From Planococcus sp. MSAK28401 (GTDB taxonomy: Bacteria > Bacillota > Bacilli > Bacillales_A > Planococcaceae): a stretch of DNA of 64,000 nt. The position numbers and the translations under genes were made by a program. How positions within the stretch are numbered: the first letter of the stretch is position 1; every line of letters begins with the position of its first letter. Positions 39,826 through 51,468 of this stretch are shown here, piece after piece. The stretch is from contig NZ_JAAMTH010000001.1 in assembly GCF_018283455.1 (NCBI RefSeq), forward strand, positions 2,709,501 to 2,773,500. Reading direction: 5' to 3'. Below the pieces are notes generated by a model that was not told the DNA's origin, searched no databases, and saw only the letters and a list, made by a program, of their open reading frames with translations.

Positions 39826-40701
39826 TTACTCTAAAATACAAAATACCATGCGGTCGTGTTTGTTGATATCTTTTTTGCAGTAGACACGCGCTTCAGGCAA
39901 AGCTTTTTGGAACAATTCCGTTACAGCAGCGCCTTGGCTAGTGCCAATTTCAAGCCCGATGATGCCAGGGCGGCTGATTAATTCCGGCACTTGCCCGGCC
40001 AAGGTTTCATATGCGGCTAGCCCGTTGCTGTCTGCGAACAACGCTTCATGCGGCTCGAATTCGCGAACCGTATCGGACAAGCCTGGCGCTTCATGATGAG
40101 CGATGTACGGTGGGTTGGACAGGATGATATCCCATTTTCTCCCCGCAAGCGGTGCTGCTAGGTCCCCTTTTGTGAAATGGACATCGGCGCTTAAAGTTTT
40201 AGCATTGCGTTCCGCCATAAACAAGGCTTCTTCGGAAATATCCGTCGCCATCACTTCCGCTTCCGGCAATTCGCATTTTAAGGTAATCGCAATCACTCCA
40301 CTGCCTGTTCCGATATCCGCTGCCTGCACTTCTTCTGTGCCGAATAGCTCACGTTTCAACTTCAGGGTTTCTTCAATCAGCTCTTCTGTCTCAGGGCGTG
40401 GAATAAGGACGGCTGGCGATACGTGAAAAGTTCTGCCGTAAAATTGTTCAATGCCCGTCAAATGCTGGACAGGCACGCCTTCGACTAATTCTTCGACATT
40501 GGCCCAATAGGCTTCGAAATGGCGATCTTCGATTTTATCGCGCATTGCCGCGACCAAACCAGAATAATCCACTCCCAATTCATGCTGCAACAAAATGCGG
40601 GCCGGCGTTTCTTCACGGCCGTATTGTTTTAAATAGCTTGTCGCTTGCTCCAAGGCTTCATAGACGAATTCCACTGGCGTTAAGGTTTCAACTTTGTTCA
40701 T
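39826..40701 (-). CDS. prmC: Release factor glutamine methyltransferase
   Basis: A 291-residue SAM-dependent enzyme that methylates the Gln of the GGQ motif in release factors. SAM motif [14 protein letters not shown], catalytic [12 protein letters not shown] (NPPY), and [10 protein letters not shown] upstream are typical. It overlaps prfA, its substrate's gene, by 14 bases, so the two are coupled. Confidence 0.95.
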   Translation of the reverse strand: MNKVETLTPVEFVYEALEQATSYLKQYGREETPARILLQHELGVDYSGLVAAMRDKIEDRHFEAYWANVEELVEGVPVQHLTGIEQFYGRTFHVSPAVLIPRPETEELIEETLKLKRELFGTEEVQAADIGTGSGVIAITLKCELPEAEVMATDISEEALFMAERNAKTLSADVHFTKGDLAAPLAGRKWDIILSNPPYIAHHEAPGLSDTVREFEPHEALFADSNGLAAYETLAGQVPELISRPGIIGLEIGTSQGAAVTELFQKALPEARVYCKKDINKHDRMVFCILE

Positions 40702-41767
40702 TGTTTAAGCTCTCCATCCTCGTTGATTGTTCATCGATCACCAGGGCGTCAACAATTTCATCCATCTTGCCTTGCAGGATTTGATCCAGCTTTTGGATGG
40801 TCAATCCGATGCGATGGTCCGTCACACGGTTTTGCGGGAAATTGTATGTGCGGATACGCTCTGAACGGTCACCTGTACCGACAGCGGATTTACGTACGGA
40901 ATCATATTCAGCTTGCGCTTCTTGCTGGAATTTTTCATAGACGCGCGCGCGCAGGACTTTCATGGCGCTCGCTTTATTCTTGATTTGTGATTTCTCGTCT
41001 TGACATGTCACCACAATATTCGTCGGCAAATGCGTCAAGCGGACTGCCGACATTGTTGTGTTGACCGACTGGCCCCCTGCACCTGATGATGCATAGGTAT
41101 CAACGCGGATATCATTATCATGAATATCGACTTCGACTTCTTCCACTTCCGGCAAGCATGCAACCGTCGCTGTCGAAGTATGGATACGTCCACCGGATTC
41201 GGTTTCAGGAACGCGCTGTACGCGGTGGGCACCGTTTTCGTATTTCAACTTAGAATAAGCACCTTTACCGGTCACCATAAAGACCAATTCTTTAAAACCG
41301 CCGATTTCTGTCGGGTTGGAGTCCATGATTTGGACTTTCCATCCGTTCGCTTCAGCAAAACGGGAATACATCTTGAACAGGTCTCCTGCAAATAGAGCTG
41401 CCTCATCGCCGCCTGCTGCACCGCGGATTTCCATGATGACGTTTTTGTCATCGTTCGGATCTTTTGGAATCAATAAGACGTGAAGGCGTTCTTCCAACAC
41501 TTTTGAGCGCCCTTCAAGTTCTGAGACTTCTTCTTTGACCATTTCACGCATATCGGCATCCATTTTTTCCTCAAACATGGCTTTTGAATCGGCCAATTGC
41601 GTCTGGACGTCCTTGTATTCGCGGTACGTTTCCACAGTTTCTTGCAAATCGGATTGTTCTTTGGAATAATCGCGAAGCTTGTTCGTATCGCTGACAATAT
41701 CCGGGTCACTCAACATTTCGTTGAGACGGTCGTATCTGTCTTCGACAGACTGTAAACGGTCAAACAT
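40688..41767 (-). CDS. prfA: Peptide chain release factor 1
   Basis: A 359-residue factor reading UAA and UAG. The GGQ loop is [12 protein letters not shown], and the [20 protein letters not shown] segment of domain 3 is conserved. The anticodon-like tripeptide region is in [17 protein letters not shown]. The ATG at 41767 follows AGAGGTG with eight bases between; a GTG three codons earlier overlaps that site. Confidence 0.96.
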   Translation of the reverse strand: MFDRLQSVEDRYDRLNEMLSDPDIVSDTNKLRDYSKEQSDLQETVETYREYKDVQTQLADSKAMFEEKMDADMREMVKEEVSELEGRSKVLEERLHVLLIPKDPNDDKNVIMEIRGAAGGDEAALFAGDLFKMYSRFAEANGWKVQIMDSNPTEIGGFKELVFMVTGKGAYSKLKYENGAHRVQRVPETESGGRIHTSTATVACLPEVEEVEVDIHDNDIRVDTYASSGAGGQSVNTTMSAVRLTHLPTNIVVTCQDEKSQIKNKASAMKVLRARVYEKFQQEAQAEYDSVRKSAVGTGDRSERIRTYNFPQNRVTDHRIGLTIQKLDQILQGKMDEIVDALVIDEQSTRMESLNNEQS

Positions 41768-41840
41768 TGTTTTCACCTCTAGTTTCTTCTATATAAAGTC
41801 GATAATTCTGTGCATAGGATTTCATTGTTTACGATATTCC

Positions 41841-41946
41841 GCGAAATAGCTGGCTTTCCGGGGGGCTTGCACTGAACTAATTCGGGCTAGGCGCCCGAAT
41901 GGATTTCAGTACTTCGCTGCTCCCCCAGGAGTCTGCGCTATTTCGC
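41841..41946. repeat. Family A element with perfect 10-base terminal inverted repeats
   Basis: GCGAAATAGC (41841-41850) and GCTATTTCGC (41937-41946) are exact reverse complements. Inside lie CTTTCCGGGGGGC, CTGAA/TTCAG arms and CTCCCCCAGGAGTC. The gap also has a 12-base palindrome GTTTATATAAAC near 42013. Confidence 0.7.
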
Positions 41947-42046
41947 TTCATATCTTTTCTCAAGAAATACAACAAAAATTTAAGTCCATTGACTTCTCAA
42001 GGTCTGTGATTTGTTTATATAAACGCTTCTTCAAACTAATTGGTGC

Positions 42047-42640
42047 TTATTTTGTAACCGTAACGCCGGCCGGGACTTCGTGGTGATGGCGGCAGCGCGG
42101 CTCGTAGGCTTCGGAAGCACCGACTAGGATGATCGGGTCATCTGAACCGGCAGGCTTGCCGTCGATTAAGCGCTGTGTGCGGCTTGCGGGAGATCCACAG
42201 ACTGTGCAGACAGCCTGCAATTTGGTCACTTGCTCGGCGATCGACAACAGGGATGGCATCGGACCGAACGGCACACCGCGGAAGTCCTGGTCGAGGCCTG
42301 CGACAATCACACGAAAACCGTGATCGGCCAATTTTTGTACATGATCGACGATTTCCATATCAAAGAATTGCGCTTCATCGATGGCGATGATATCAAATTC
42401 ATCAGTTATATATTCTTTCATCTCGCCGGAATGCCCAATCGGCAGCGCAATAACAGTGGTTCCGTTATGGGAGACGACCGCTTCCTCGCTATAGCGGTTA
42501 TCGAGTTTTGGCTTGAATACCGCGATTTTCTGCTTGGCGAATTGCGCACGGCGGATACGGCGGATCAGCTCTTCCGATTTCCCGGAAAACATGCTGCCGC
42601 AGATCACCTCAACCCATCCGGTCTGTTTCATGACGTACAT
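42047..42640 (-). CDS. tdk: Thymidine kinase, type II
   Basis: A 197-residue salvage enzyme phosphorylating thymidine. Walker [16 protein letters not shown], Walker [12 protein letters not shown], lasso region and the zinc ligands CTVCG and CRHHH are present. The ATG at 42640 ([12 protein letters not shown]) follows AAAGGGG. It stands alone between rpmE and prfA. Confidence 0.95.
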   Translation of the reverse strand: MYVMKQTGWVEVICGSMFSGKSEELIRRIRRAQFAKQKIAVFKPKLDNRYSEEAVVSHNGTTVIALPIGHSGEMKEYITDEFDIIAIDEAQFFDMEIVDHVQKLADHGFRVIVAGLDQDFRGVPFGPMPSLLSIAEQVTKLQAVCTVCGSPASRTQRLIDGKPAGSDDPIILVGASEAYEPRCRHHHEVPAGVTVTK

Positions 42641-42742
42641 AGTGGAGACCCCTTTCAAACATTTACTGTTAATATCATACCAAAAATGGTGGATATGCCT
42701 ATCATTTTTCTGCTATGTAATTGATTTTTTCTGTTCATTGAC

Positions 42743-42788
42743 GAAAAAAAATACCCATCCGGCGTTTTCGCGACGGACGGGTATAATA
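42743..42788 (-). terminator. Terminator of rpmE
   Basis: ATACCC-TCCG / CGGA-GGGTAT with an A-run at 42744-42750, immediately behind the rpmE stop. Confidence 0.82.
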
Positions 42789-42793
42789 GTGAC

Positions 42794-43009
42794 TTAGTTG
42801 TTGATTTCTTCTTTGAGACCGTATTTTTTGTTGAAACGGTCTACGCGGCCATCTGCAGCTGCGAATTTTTGGCGTCCAGTATAGAATGGATGACATTCTG
42901 AGCAAAGCTCAACGTTGATGTTTTCCTTTACTGAACCTGTTTCGAATGAGTTGCCGCATGAGCAAGTCACTGTTGCTGTTTTGTACTCTGGGTGAATACC
43001 TGTTTTCAT
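42794..43009 (-). CDS. rpmE: 50S ribosomal protein L31, zinc-binding type
   Basis: A 71-residue ribosomal protein. It keeps four zinc-binding cysteines: CSC (residues 16 and 18) and CSEC (36 and 39). That identifies the C+ form, which is displaced by the C- paralogue in zinc starvation in Bacillus. [10 protein letters not shown] and the basic C-terminus are typical. A structured leader precedes it. Confidence 0.96.
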   Translation of the reverse strand: MKTGIHPEYKTATVTCSCGNSFETGSVKENINVELCSECHPFYTGRQKFAAADGRVDRFNKKYGLKEEINN

Positions 43010-43063
43010 AATATTTTCTCCTCCCGCCCTGAACCATCTGGAACAGAGTTTAATCTATTTTGC

Positions 43064-43103
43064 CTATTGCCTTACACGGCTCGTTAGGCCGTATATGCAA
43101 TAG
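43064..43103 (-). ncRNA. Structured leader of rpmE, candidate L31 autoregulatory element
   Basis: CTATTGC (43064-43070) / GCAATAG (43097-43103) encloses ACGGC (43076-43080) / GCCGT (43088-43092). All pairs are perfect. It lies 55-95 bases before the L31 start. Ribosomal-protein L31 leader families are known in Firmicutes; membership here is inferred from position and fold, not from a covariance model. Confidence 0.55.
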
Positions 43104-43159
43104 TACTGTTTTGTTTCACTTTCATAATCATATCAAAACCTAAAGGCTATTGCAAGTAA

Positions 43160-44443
43160 TCAAATCGTCTTTCGCGGAGTGCGTGATGATTTCCCGTCTC
43201 TCGGCAATTGCCCGAAAAACTCCTCATTGGTCTTTGAGTGGCTGAGCTTTTTCATGAAGCGCTCTGTAAAGTCTGGTGAATCCGAGAAGGTTTTGCGGAT
43301 AGTCCATAGTTTATCAAGTTGTTCTGGATCCATCAACAATTCTTCCTTGCGCGTGCCTGAACGGCGGATGTCGAGCGCCGGGAAAATGCGGCGTTCGGCC
43401 AAACTGCGGTCGAGATGCAGTTCCATATTGCCCGTGCCTTTGAACTCTTCGTAAATGACTTCATCCATGCGCGACCCTGTATCGACGAGCGCCGTCGCCA
43501 GGATCGTCAAGCTGCCGCCTTCTTCAATATTACGTGCCGCCCCGAAAAAGCGTTTCGGTCGGTGGAATGCGGCAGGGTCGATCCCGCCGGAAAGCGTTCG
43601 GCCGCTTGGCGGAATGACCAGATTATAAGCTCGCGCAAGACGCGTGATCGAATCCATCAAAATGACAACATCGCGCTTGTGCTCGACAAGGCGCATGGCG
43701 CGTTCGAGTACAAGCTCCGCTACTTTGACGTGGTTTTCAGGAACTTCATCGAAAGTCGAAGACACCACATCAGCATCGACCGAGCGTTCGATATCCGTTA
43801 CTTCTTCCGGGCGCTCATCAATCAACAGCACAATCAGTTCTGCTTCCGGGTGATTGGTCGTCACGGCATTGGCGATTTCCTTCAAGAGCATCGTTTTGCC
43901 GGCTTTTGGCGGTGCAACAATCAGGCCACGCTGACCGAAACCGACTGGGGAGACGAGATCCATAATGCGCGTGGATAAATGTTCCGGCCCGGTTTCGAGG
44001 CGGATATGGCGATCCGGATACAGCGGCGTCAGTCCTGGAAAATGGACACGTTCTTTTGCGACTTCCGGGTCTTCGCCATTGACGGCTTCTACTTGAAGCA
44101 GCCCGAAATAGCGTTCATTTTCTTTTGGCGGGCGGACTTTTCCGGATACTTTATCACCATTTCTAAGATCGAATCGGCGGATCTGGGAAGCGGAAATATA
44201 GATGTCTTGTGAACTTGGAGAATAATTGATCGGGCGCAGGAACCCGAAACCTTCCGATTGGATGATTTCCAGGACGCCTTCCATGAAAAAGAAGCCTTCC
44301 TGTTCCGCACGGGTTTTCAAAATGGCGAAAATCAATTCTTTTTTCGTCAGTTTGCTGTAATTGTTCAGCTTGTATTCTTTTGCCAGGTTATAAAGCTCTT
44401 TGAGCGTCATATTTTCTAATGCAGAAATTGTCATCGTTGCCAT
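43160..44443 (-). CDS. rho: Transcription termination factor Rho
   Basis: A 427-residue hexameric RNA helicase. N-terminal Rho-N ([17 protein letters not shown]), the cold-shock-like RNA-binding fold ([16 protein letters not shown]), Walker [15 protein letters not shown], Walker [17 protein letters not shown] and the R-loop region [20 protein letters not shown] are all present. The binding site before the ATG is weak (GGTG), and an ATG three codons later is possible. Confidence 0.96.
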   Translation of the reverse strand: MATMTISALENMTLKELYNLAKEYKLNNYSKLTKKELIFAILKTRAEQEGFFFMEGVLEIIQSEGFGFLRPINYSPSSQDIYISASQIRRFDLRNGDKVSGKVRPPKENERYFGLLQVEAVNGEDPEVAKERVHFPGLTPLYPDRHIRLETGPEHLSTRIMDLVSPVGFGQRGLIVAPPKAGKTMLLKEIANAVTTNHPEAELIVLLIDERPEEVTDIERSVDADVVSSTFDEVPENHVKVAELVLERAMRLVEHKRDVVILMDSITRLARAYNLVIPPSGRTLSGGIDPAAFHRPKRFFGAARNIEEGGSLTILATALVDTGSRMDEVIYEEFKGTGNMELHLDRSLAERRIFPALDIRRSGTRKEELLMDPEQLDKLWTIRKTFSDSPDFTERFMKKLSHSKTNEEFFGQLPRDGKSSRTPRKTI

Positions 44444-44518
44444 CTAGTTGGACACCACACTTATCATTAGTTTCAAGATTTCTGGGGAATTGCTATTGTT
44501 CTGGAGTCAGTAAAGAAG

Positions 44519-44546
44519 GAGCCCGGCATAAAGCCGGACTCATTTT
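44519..44546. terminator. Hairpin between glpX and rho
   Basis: GAGCCCGGC (44519-44527) / GCCGGACTC (44533-44541). The T-run is better on the plus strand; on the minus transcript it is followed by CTTCTTT, so termination behind glpX may be partial. Confidence 0.55.
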
Positions 44547-44559
44547 TGGAGTATGGAAA

Positions 44560-45525
44560 TTAATCTTTCATGACGAGATCCGGTTTTTTCTTGAGGCTGT
44601 GGCGCCCTTCGACAAAACGGACAGTGCCGGATTTCGCACGCATGACCAAGGTATGGCTTTCTGCAAAAGAACCTTTCAGCTGAACGCCGCGAAGAAGTTC
44701 TCCGTCGGTGATCCCTGTCGCTGCAAAGATGGCATCGTCGCCTTTGACCAGGTCATCCATCATCAACACTTTATCGACTTCAAGGCCCATATCCAGGCAA
44801 CGCTGTCTTTCCTCTTCATCCTGAGGAACCAGCTTGCCTTGAAATTCTCCGCCAAGGCATTTCAATCCGACTGCGGAAATAACCCCTTCCGGAGCTCCGC
44901 CTATCCCGAATAGGATGTCCACACCTGTCTGGTCGAAAGCCGTGTTGATGGCACCGGCGATATCGCCATCGGTAATCAATTTGATGCGTGCTCCCGCATC
45001 GCGGATTTCCTTAATGATCTGTGCATGGCGCGGCCGGTCAATAATTGTGGCAACAACGTCTTCGATATCCTTGTTTTTCGCTTTAGCGACGGCGCGCAAA
45101 TTGTCGATGACCGGAGCGTTGATGTCAATCTTGCCGACAGCTTCAGGGCCGACTGCAATTTTTTCCATGTACATATCCGGTGCATTGAGTAAATTTCCAC
45201 GATCCGCAATCGCCAGAACGGCAATCGCATTCCATCCGCCCGCAGCGACAATATTCGTGCCTTCTACAGGGTCGACCGCGACGTCCACTTCAGGACCGTC
45301 GCCTGAACCAAGTTCTTCGCCGATGTAGAGCATCGGCGCTTCGTCCATTTCGCCTTCGCCGATAACGACGGTTCCGCGCATCGGGATCGTATCGAATACG
45401 GTCCGCATCGCTTCCGTTGCCGCGTCATCCGCTTCATTTTTCAGGCCGCGGCCCATCCATTTTGAAGAGGCGATTGCTGCCGCTTCTGTAATCCGTACTA
45501 ATTCCATCGAAAGACTTCGTTCCAT
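44560..45525 (-). CDS. glpX: Fructose-1,6-bisphosphatase, class II
   Basis: A 321-residue metal-dependent sugar phosphatase for gluconeogenesis. Metal and substrate motifs are [37 protein letters not shown] and [17 protein letters not shown] is nine to ten bases before the ATG. It sits next to murAB, tal and fbaA, grouping lower-glycolysis and gluconeogenesis functions. Confidence 0.95.
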   Translation of the reverse strand: MERSLSMELVRITEAAAIASSKWMGRGLKNEADDAATEAMRTVFDTIPMRGTVVIGEGEMDEAPMLYIGEELGSGDGPEVDVAVDPVEGTNIVAAGGWNAIAVLAIADRGNLLNAPDMYMEKIAVGPEAVGKIDINAPVIDNLRAVAKAKNKDIEDVVATIIDRPRHAQIIKEIRDAGARIKLITDGDIAGAINTAFDQTGVDILFGIGGAPEGVISAVGLKCLGGEFQGKLVPQDEEERQRCLDMGLEVDKVLMMDDLVKGDDAIFAATGITDGELLRGVQLKGSFAESHTLVMRAKSGTVRFVEGRHSLKKKPDLVMKD

Positions 45526-45573
45526 AATTCATTTTCCTCCGTTCAATCTTTGTATATGCCATTTATATTGTAG

Positions 45574-45602
45574 CATATATGCAAACGCCTTTAGAGAGTC
45601 AA
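45574..45602 (-). promoter_or_regulatory. Candidate glpX promoter
   Basis: TTGACT (45597-45602), 17-base spacer, TATATG (45574-45579) on the minus strand, overlapping the end of murAB. An alternative extended -10, TGCTACAAT, lies at 45567-45575. Confidence 0.45.
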
Positions 45603-46897
45603 TTCACGTCAGAACTGAGGTCGGACTTCCCGCTCGCCACGGGGTCGATCGTTTCGCGGCGAATGTCAGCGCCAAGGCCCCGCAGCTTTTCGATGATGTT
45701 CGAGTAGCCGCGTTCGATGTGATAGATCTCCCGCACTTCCGTTTCGCCTTCTGCCAGCAGCCCGGCGATAACAAGTGCCGCGCCTGCGCGCAGATCGGAG
45801 GCGACAACAGTCGCTGCATTCAACGGAGTCGGCCCGGTAACAATGGCCGCACGCCCTTCGACGCGCCCGACCGCATTCATGCGGCGCAGCTCATCGATGT
45901 GCTTGAAGCGTGCTGAATAAATGGTATCGGTAATCATCGAAGATCCGTGCGCTTGTGTCATCAAGACCGAGAACGGTTGCTGCAGATCGGTCGCAAAGCC
46001 TGGATAGACCAAAGTCTTGACGTCGATCGGCTGCAAATTTTCGGTTTTCGGAATGTGGATCGATTCTTCATCTTCCTGAACTTCCACGCCCATTTCACGG
46101 AGCTTTGCAGTCAAGGCTTCCATATGGAAAGGAATGACGTTGTCGATCGTCACGCCGTCGCCAGCAGCGGCAGCCATGATCATGAATGTGCCCGCTTCGA
46201 TGCGGTCAGGAATGATCGTGTGGTTGGTGCCGTGCAATTCATCCACGCCTTCGATACGGATGACGTTGGTGCCGGCGCCTTTGATTTTCGCGCCCATATT
46301 GGTCAGGAGCGTCGCGACGTCAATGATTTCCGGCTCTTTCGCCGCATTCTCGATGACGGTCTGCCCTTTCGCACGTACGGCAGCGAGCATGATATTGATC
46401 GTTGCGCCTACGCTGACAACGTCCAAGTAGATTTTCGCGCCGCGCAATTCGTCGGCACGCAAATAAATCGCCCCGTGCTCATTGGTCACTTTTGCGCCAA
46501 GCGCTTCGAAGCCTTTAATATGCTGGTCGATTGGGCGTGGCCCAAGGAAACAACCTCCTGGAAGGCCAATTGCCGCGTGCTTGAAACGCCCAAGCATCGC
46601 GCCCATCATATAGTAGGAAGCCCGCAATTTCTTGACGTTGCCGTTTGGCAGTGGCATGTCGACCATTTCAGTCGGGTCGATTTGCATGACGCCGTCTTCG
46701 AATGTGACGGAACCTCCAATTTCTTCCAAAATACTTTTCAGTGTCCAAACATCGGAAATTTCTGGCAAACCTTCAATCGATACTGGCGAATTCGCCAAAA
46801 TCGAAGCCGGAATCAAAGCCACGGCGCTGTTTTTAGCACCGTTGACTTTAATCGTTCCGGACAAGCGTTTGCCGCCTTTTATTTTATAAACGTCCAT
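45599..46897 (-). CDS. murAB: UDP-N-acetylglucosamine 1-carboxyvinyltransferase (MurA2)
   Basis: A 432-residue second MurA, the same length as the copy at 20318-21616 but only moderately similar. Active Cys at about residue 116 in [16 protein letters not shown]; substrate motif [12 protein letters not shown]. The position between tal and glpX is that of B. subtilis murAB (murZ). AAAAGGAG precedes the ATG at 46897; upstream in-frame ATGs fall inside tal. Confidence 0.95.
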   Translation of the reverse strand: MDVYKIKGGKRLSGTIKVNGAKNSAVALIPASILANSPVSIEGLPEISDVWTLKSILEEIGGSVTFEDGVMQIDPTEMVDMPLPNGNVKKLRASYYMMGAMLGRFKHAAIGLPGGCFLGPRPIDQHIKGFEALGAKVTNEHGAIYLRADELRGAKIYLDVVSVGATINIMLAAVRAKGQTVIENAAKEPEIIDVATLLTNMGAKIKGAGTNVIRIEGVDELHGTNHTIIPDRIEAGTFMIMAAAAGDGVTIDNVIPFHMEALTAKLREMGVEVQEDEESIHIPKTENLQPIDVKTLVYPGFATDLQQPFSVLMTQAHGSSMITDTIYSARFKHIDELRRMNAVGRVEGRAAIVTGPTPLNAATVVASDLRAGAALVIAGLLAEGETEVREIYHIERGYSNIIEKLRGLGADIRRETIDPVASGKSDLSSDVN

Positions 46898-46923
46898 TGT
46901 ATTTCTCCTTTTCCCTGTCAGCC

Positions 46924-47574
46924 TTATTTCACAGAGCGGGTTTCCCAATCGGCTAGGAATGCTTCGATGCCTTTATCCGTCAACGGATGCTTGAACATCA
47001 TTTCAAGCACTTTCATCGGCATTGTGCCGATATGCGCGCCGTTAAGCGCTGCTTCCGTCACGTGCTGCGGATGGCGGATTGAAGCGGCGATGATTTCTGA
47101 ATCGATGTCGTGGATTGCGAAAATCTCAGCAATCTGTGCAATCAAATCCATGCCGTTGTGCCCGATATCGTCAAGGCGCCCAAGGAATGGGGAAACGTAA
47201 GCTGCTCCAGCGCGTGCTGCTAGAAGCGCTTGGTTGGCGCTGAAGATCAATGTAACATTGACTTTTTTGCCTTCGCCAGCTAGAACTGCACATGCTTTCA
47301 AGCCTTCCGGAGTCATCGGCAATTTCACAGTGATGTTTGGCGCAAGTTCAGCCAGTTCACGGCCTTCTTTGATCATGCCTTCTGAATCAAGTGCAATGAC
47401 TTCTCCGCTGATCGATCCGTCGACAAGGTCGGCGATTTCTTTCAGGCGGTCGTGGAACGAGACATCTTTTTCTTTTGCGACAAGTGATGGGTTTGTCGTG
47501 ACGCCTGAGAGAATGCCCCAAGCGTGTGCTTCTTTAATTTCGTCGAAGTTTGCTGTATCAATGAAAAATTTCAT
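46924..47574 (-). CDS. tal: Transaldolase, FSA/MipB type
   Basis: A 216-residue small transaldolase: [28 protein letters not shown], the Schiff-base Lys in [14 protein letters not shown], and [13 protein letters not shown]. The small size distinguishes it from classical transaldolases; fructose-6-phosphate aldolase activity is possible. It lies between fbaA and murAB as in B. subtilis (ywjH). Confidence 0.92.
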   Translation of the reverse strand: MKFFIDTANFDEIKEAHAWGILSGVTTNPSLVAKEKDVSFHDRLKEIADLVDGSISGEVIALDSEGMIKEGRELAELAPNITVKLPMTPEGLKACAVLAGEGKKVNVTLIFSANQALLAARAGAAYVSPFLGRLDDIGHNGMDLIAQIAEIFAIHDIDSEIIAASIRHPQHVTEAALNGAHIGTMPMKVLEMMFKHPLTDKGIEAFLADWETRSVK

Positions 47575-47593
47575 GTATGGTTTCCTCCTGTAT

Positions 47594-47624
47594 GTGGAAA
47601 AAGAGACGGATTCGCCTCTCTTCC
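47594..47624 (-). terminator. Terminator of fbaA
   Basis: AGAGACG (47602-47608) / CGCCTCT (47613-47619) with a four-base loop and one wobble pair; an A-rich flank gives UUUUU on the minus transcript. Confidence 0.6.
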
Positions 47625-47631
47625 CAAGTTT

Positions 47632-48495
47632 TTATGAATTTGCTTGTTGTGAACTTCCGAAATCGCGCATTTTGCCGATAACGGTCGCTTTAATGGCATC
47701 GCGTGCCGGCGTCAAGTATTTACGTGGATCGTAAACGTCTGCATCAGATGCCAATTTTTCACGGATGGCTTTCGATGCGGCAATTTGGCTTTCAGTGTTG
47801 ACGTTGATCTTCGACGTGCCAAGTGAAACCGCACGTTGAACATCTTTTAGCGGGATGCCCGTTCCGCCGTGCAAGACAAGCGGCACATCACAAAGCTGTG
47901 AGATTTCTTCCATTTCGGCAAATCCGAGGTTCGGTTCGCCTTTATATGGCCCGTGGACAGAGCCAAGTGCTGGCGCTAGGCAATCAATGCCCGTCTGTTC
48001 GACGAGTGCTTGGCATTCTTTCGGGTCAGCGTAGATGACGCCTTCTGCAATAACATCATCTTCTTGGCCGCCAACTATGCCCAATTCCGCTTCCACGGAA
48101 ACGCCTTTAGCGTGAGCATACTCAACCACTTTGCGCGTAATTTCAATATTTTCATCGAATGGATGATGCGATGCATCGATCATGACCGATGTGAAACCTG
48201 CACCAATCGCTTCTTTGCATTTTTCAAAACTGGAACCGTGATCTAAATGGATAGCGACCGGAACTGTGATATTGTAATCATGCATCAGGCCTTTCACCAT
48301 ATGTACGACAGTCGTGAATCCACCCATATAGCGTGCTGCACCTTCTGAGACGCCGCAGATGACCGGGGATTTTTCTTCCTCCGCCGCCTGCAGGATCGCT
48401 TGTGTAAATTCCAGGTTGTTCAGGTTAAATTGCCCGATGGCATAACCTTCCTTCTTACCTTTTATCATCATTTCTTTCATTGAAACTAATGGCAT
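47632..48495 (-). CDS. fbaA: Fructose-bisphosphate aldolase, class II
   Basis: A 287-residue zinc aldolase splitting fructose 1,6-bisphosphate in glycolysis and reversing it in gluconeogenesis. Zinc and phosphate motifs: [47 protein letters not shown] and KINVNTESQ. It is separated from spo0F by 87 bases. Confidence 0.96.
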   Translation of the reverse strand: MPLVSMKEMMIKGKKEGYAIGQFNLNNLEFTQAILQAAEEEKSPVICGVSEGAARYMGGFTTVVHMVKGLMHDYNITVPVAIHLDHGSSFEKCKEAIGAGFTSVMIDASHHPFDENIEITRKVVEYAHAKGVSVEAELGIVGGQEDDVIAEGVIYADPKECQALVEQTGIDCLAPALGSVHGPYKGEPNLGFAEMEEISQLCDVPLVLHGGTGIPLKDVQRAVSLGTSKINVNTESQIAASKAIREKLASDADVYDPRKYLTPARDAIKATVIGKMRDFGSSQQANS

Positions 48496-48582
48496 TATTA
48501 TTTTTCCTCCTCAGAATAGGCACAAGCCCAATATCTTTTTCACTATATCAAAAATGGCGCTGTTTCGCCACTCAGTGCCTGT

Positions 48583-48942
48583 TTAATCGCCAATCAGCTC
48601 GCGGACCGCATCGCGCAATTCGAAAACATCGAAGGGTTTGGTGAAATAACGCACCACTCCCCAATTCATCGACTCTTCGATCACGCCCATTTCGCCGTAA
48701 GCCGTCATCATGATCACTTTGCAATCATGGCGCCGCTTCTTTAACCGCTTCAATAATTCAATGCCATCCATGCCCGGCATCTTCATATCCATCAGCACCA
48801 TATCGGGACATGCTTCTTCCGTAAGTTCCAATGCCTCTTTCCCGCTGCCGGCAATCAAGGTCTCGTATCCTTCCCGCTCGAATACTTCTTTCAATAACAG
48901 GCGGATGCCTTGTTGATCATCTACTATTAGAATCTTTCTCAC
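48583..48942 (-). CDS. spo0F: Single-domain response regulator Spo0F
   Basis: A 119-residue receiver domain without an output domain. Acidic pocket KILIVDDQ, phospho-acceptor Asp52 in LMDMKMPGMDG, the Thr in MMTAYGE, and the Lys in FTKPFD are intact. Sequence and location (between fbaA and ywjG/pyrG) identify Spo0F, the phosphorelay shuttle to Spo0B. It starts with GTG at 48942, behind AAAGGAGTGGC; longer frames upstream are spurious. Other sporulation genes expected from synteny are missing, so the present role may be another phosphorelay. Confidence 0.92.
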   Translation of the reverse strand: MRKILIVDDQQGIRLLLKEVFEREGYETLIAGSGKEALELTEEACPDMVLMDMKMPGMDGIELLKRLKKRRHDCKVIMMTAYGEMGVIEESMNWGVVRYFTKPFDVFELRDAVRELIGD

Positions 48943-49014
48943 ATCAGCCACTCCTTTCCACCTTTTTTTCGAAGCGCAGCACATTCTGCTATACTCGGTT
49001 TGAGGTGAACCCAT

Positions 49015-49500
49015 TTGAAAATATTGACGACACAATTGACCGGCCTGTTCCAGCGCCTCGCCAAGGAAGAAGAAGCCGTCGAAGATACGGCACGACTTCT
49101 CGCGCAAGCGATCATTGGCGAAGGCCGCATCCATCTGGCTGCTTTCGGCGAACTAGAAGCTGTCGCAGCCAGTGCTTTGAACGGTCCCGAAACGCTCCAA
49201 TCAGCGATTCGTTATGACCCGGCCGCTGAACTGTCGACAGCCGACCGGGTTTGGATACTGGCCCGGAAAGACGAAGGCGACTCCTTGGCTGATGAATTAG
49301 CCGGACGCGCCATTCCGTTTGCGATGCTGACAGCTGAAAGCCATGGCAATGAAACGGCGGATGTCTTACTCTCCATGAACATCGACAAGGGCTTGCTGCC
49401 AGGCGAAGACGGCGAGCGCATCATGATCCCCCACGGGCTCGGCGCTTTGTATATCTACCATGCAGTTAAATTGACCATTGATGAAATACTTGCAGATTGA
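49015..49500 (+). CDS. ywjG: DUF2529 family protein
   Basis: A 161-residue protein of the YwjG family with a SIS-like alpha/beta layout (RIHLAAFGELEAVAASAL, DRVWILARKDEGDSL, PHGLGALYIYHAVKL). Function unknown. It starts with TTG at 49015, with GAGGTGA six bases upstream; the TTG gives MKILTTQLTGLFQRLAKEE, the usual N-terminus. It diverges from spo0F and converges on pyrG; TATACT at about 48991 may be its -10 box. Confidence 0.85.
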   Translation: MKILTTQLTGLFQRLAKEEEAVEDTARLLAQAIIGEGRIHLAAFGELEAVAASALNGPETLQSAIRYDPAAELSTADRVWILARKDEGDSLADELAGRAIPFAMLTAESHGNETADVLLSMNIDKGLLPGEDGERIMIPHGLGALYIYHAVKLTIDEILAD

Positions 49501-49508
49501 TAAGCCGC

Positions 49509-49546
49509 AAAAAAAAGCCTTCCCTGGAATCGGGAAGGCTTTTGCC
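49509..49546. terminator. Bidirectional terminator between ywjG and pyrG
   Basis: AAAAGCCTTCCC / GGGAAGGCTTTT with seven-base loop and A/T runs on both sides, between convergent genes. Confidence 0.88.
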
Positions 49547-49593
49547 ATCTGATCGATGCCTGCCAGGAAATGAAGCGGCTTTTCACATGCTGA

Positions 49594-51234
<1,641 letters not shown>

Positions 51235-51330
51235 CTACGACTTGCAGTCCCGAATCGTGTTCAGCCAGAAAAAGCTTCGGCCATCCCAAAAGGCGGATGG
51301 CACGGGTGATTTGCCGCCGAATGGCAGCAC

Positions 51331-51376
51331 TAAAAAATAAAAAGCGCTCCTCCTGCAAAGCGTGCAGGGGGAGCGC
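51331..51376 (-). promoter_or_regulatory. pyrG CTP-sensitive attenuator
   Basis: Terminator hairpin GCGCTCC-C-CCTGCA / TGCAGG-A-GGAGCGC followed by a T-rich tract, 150 bases before pyrG. Its left strand contains the pyrimidine run CTCCCCCT. The transcript begins GGGCUCC at 51415, so extra G residues added at low CTP could pair with that run and block the terminator, as established for B. subtilis. Confidence 0.8.
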
Positions 51377-51414
51377 GTTAGCTATACGAATCATCTCTCC
51401 TATTTTAAGGAGCC

Positions 51415-51450
51415 CAATAAAATCTTATCCTGTACAGCCGTTTCCGTCAA
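51415..51450 (-). promoter_or_regulatory. pyrG promoter
   Basis: TTGACG (51445-51450), 17-base spacer, TAAGAT (51422-51427), then six bases to the GGGC start at 51415. It begins a few bases behind the rpoE stop region. Confidence 0.8.
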
Positions 51451-51468
51451 GGTGAAAAAAAGTTCAGA

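Noticed and set aside
45947..47200. 417-codon plus-strand frame opposite murAB and tal
   Set aside because: Antisense shadow of two well-supported genes; composition (many His, Arg, Phe) is that of a mirrored frame.
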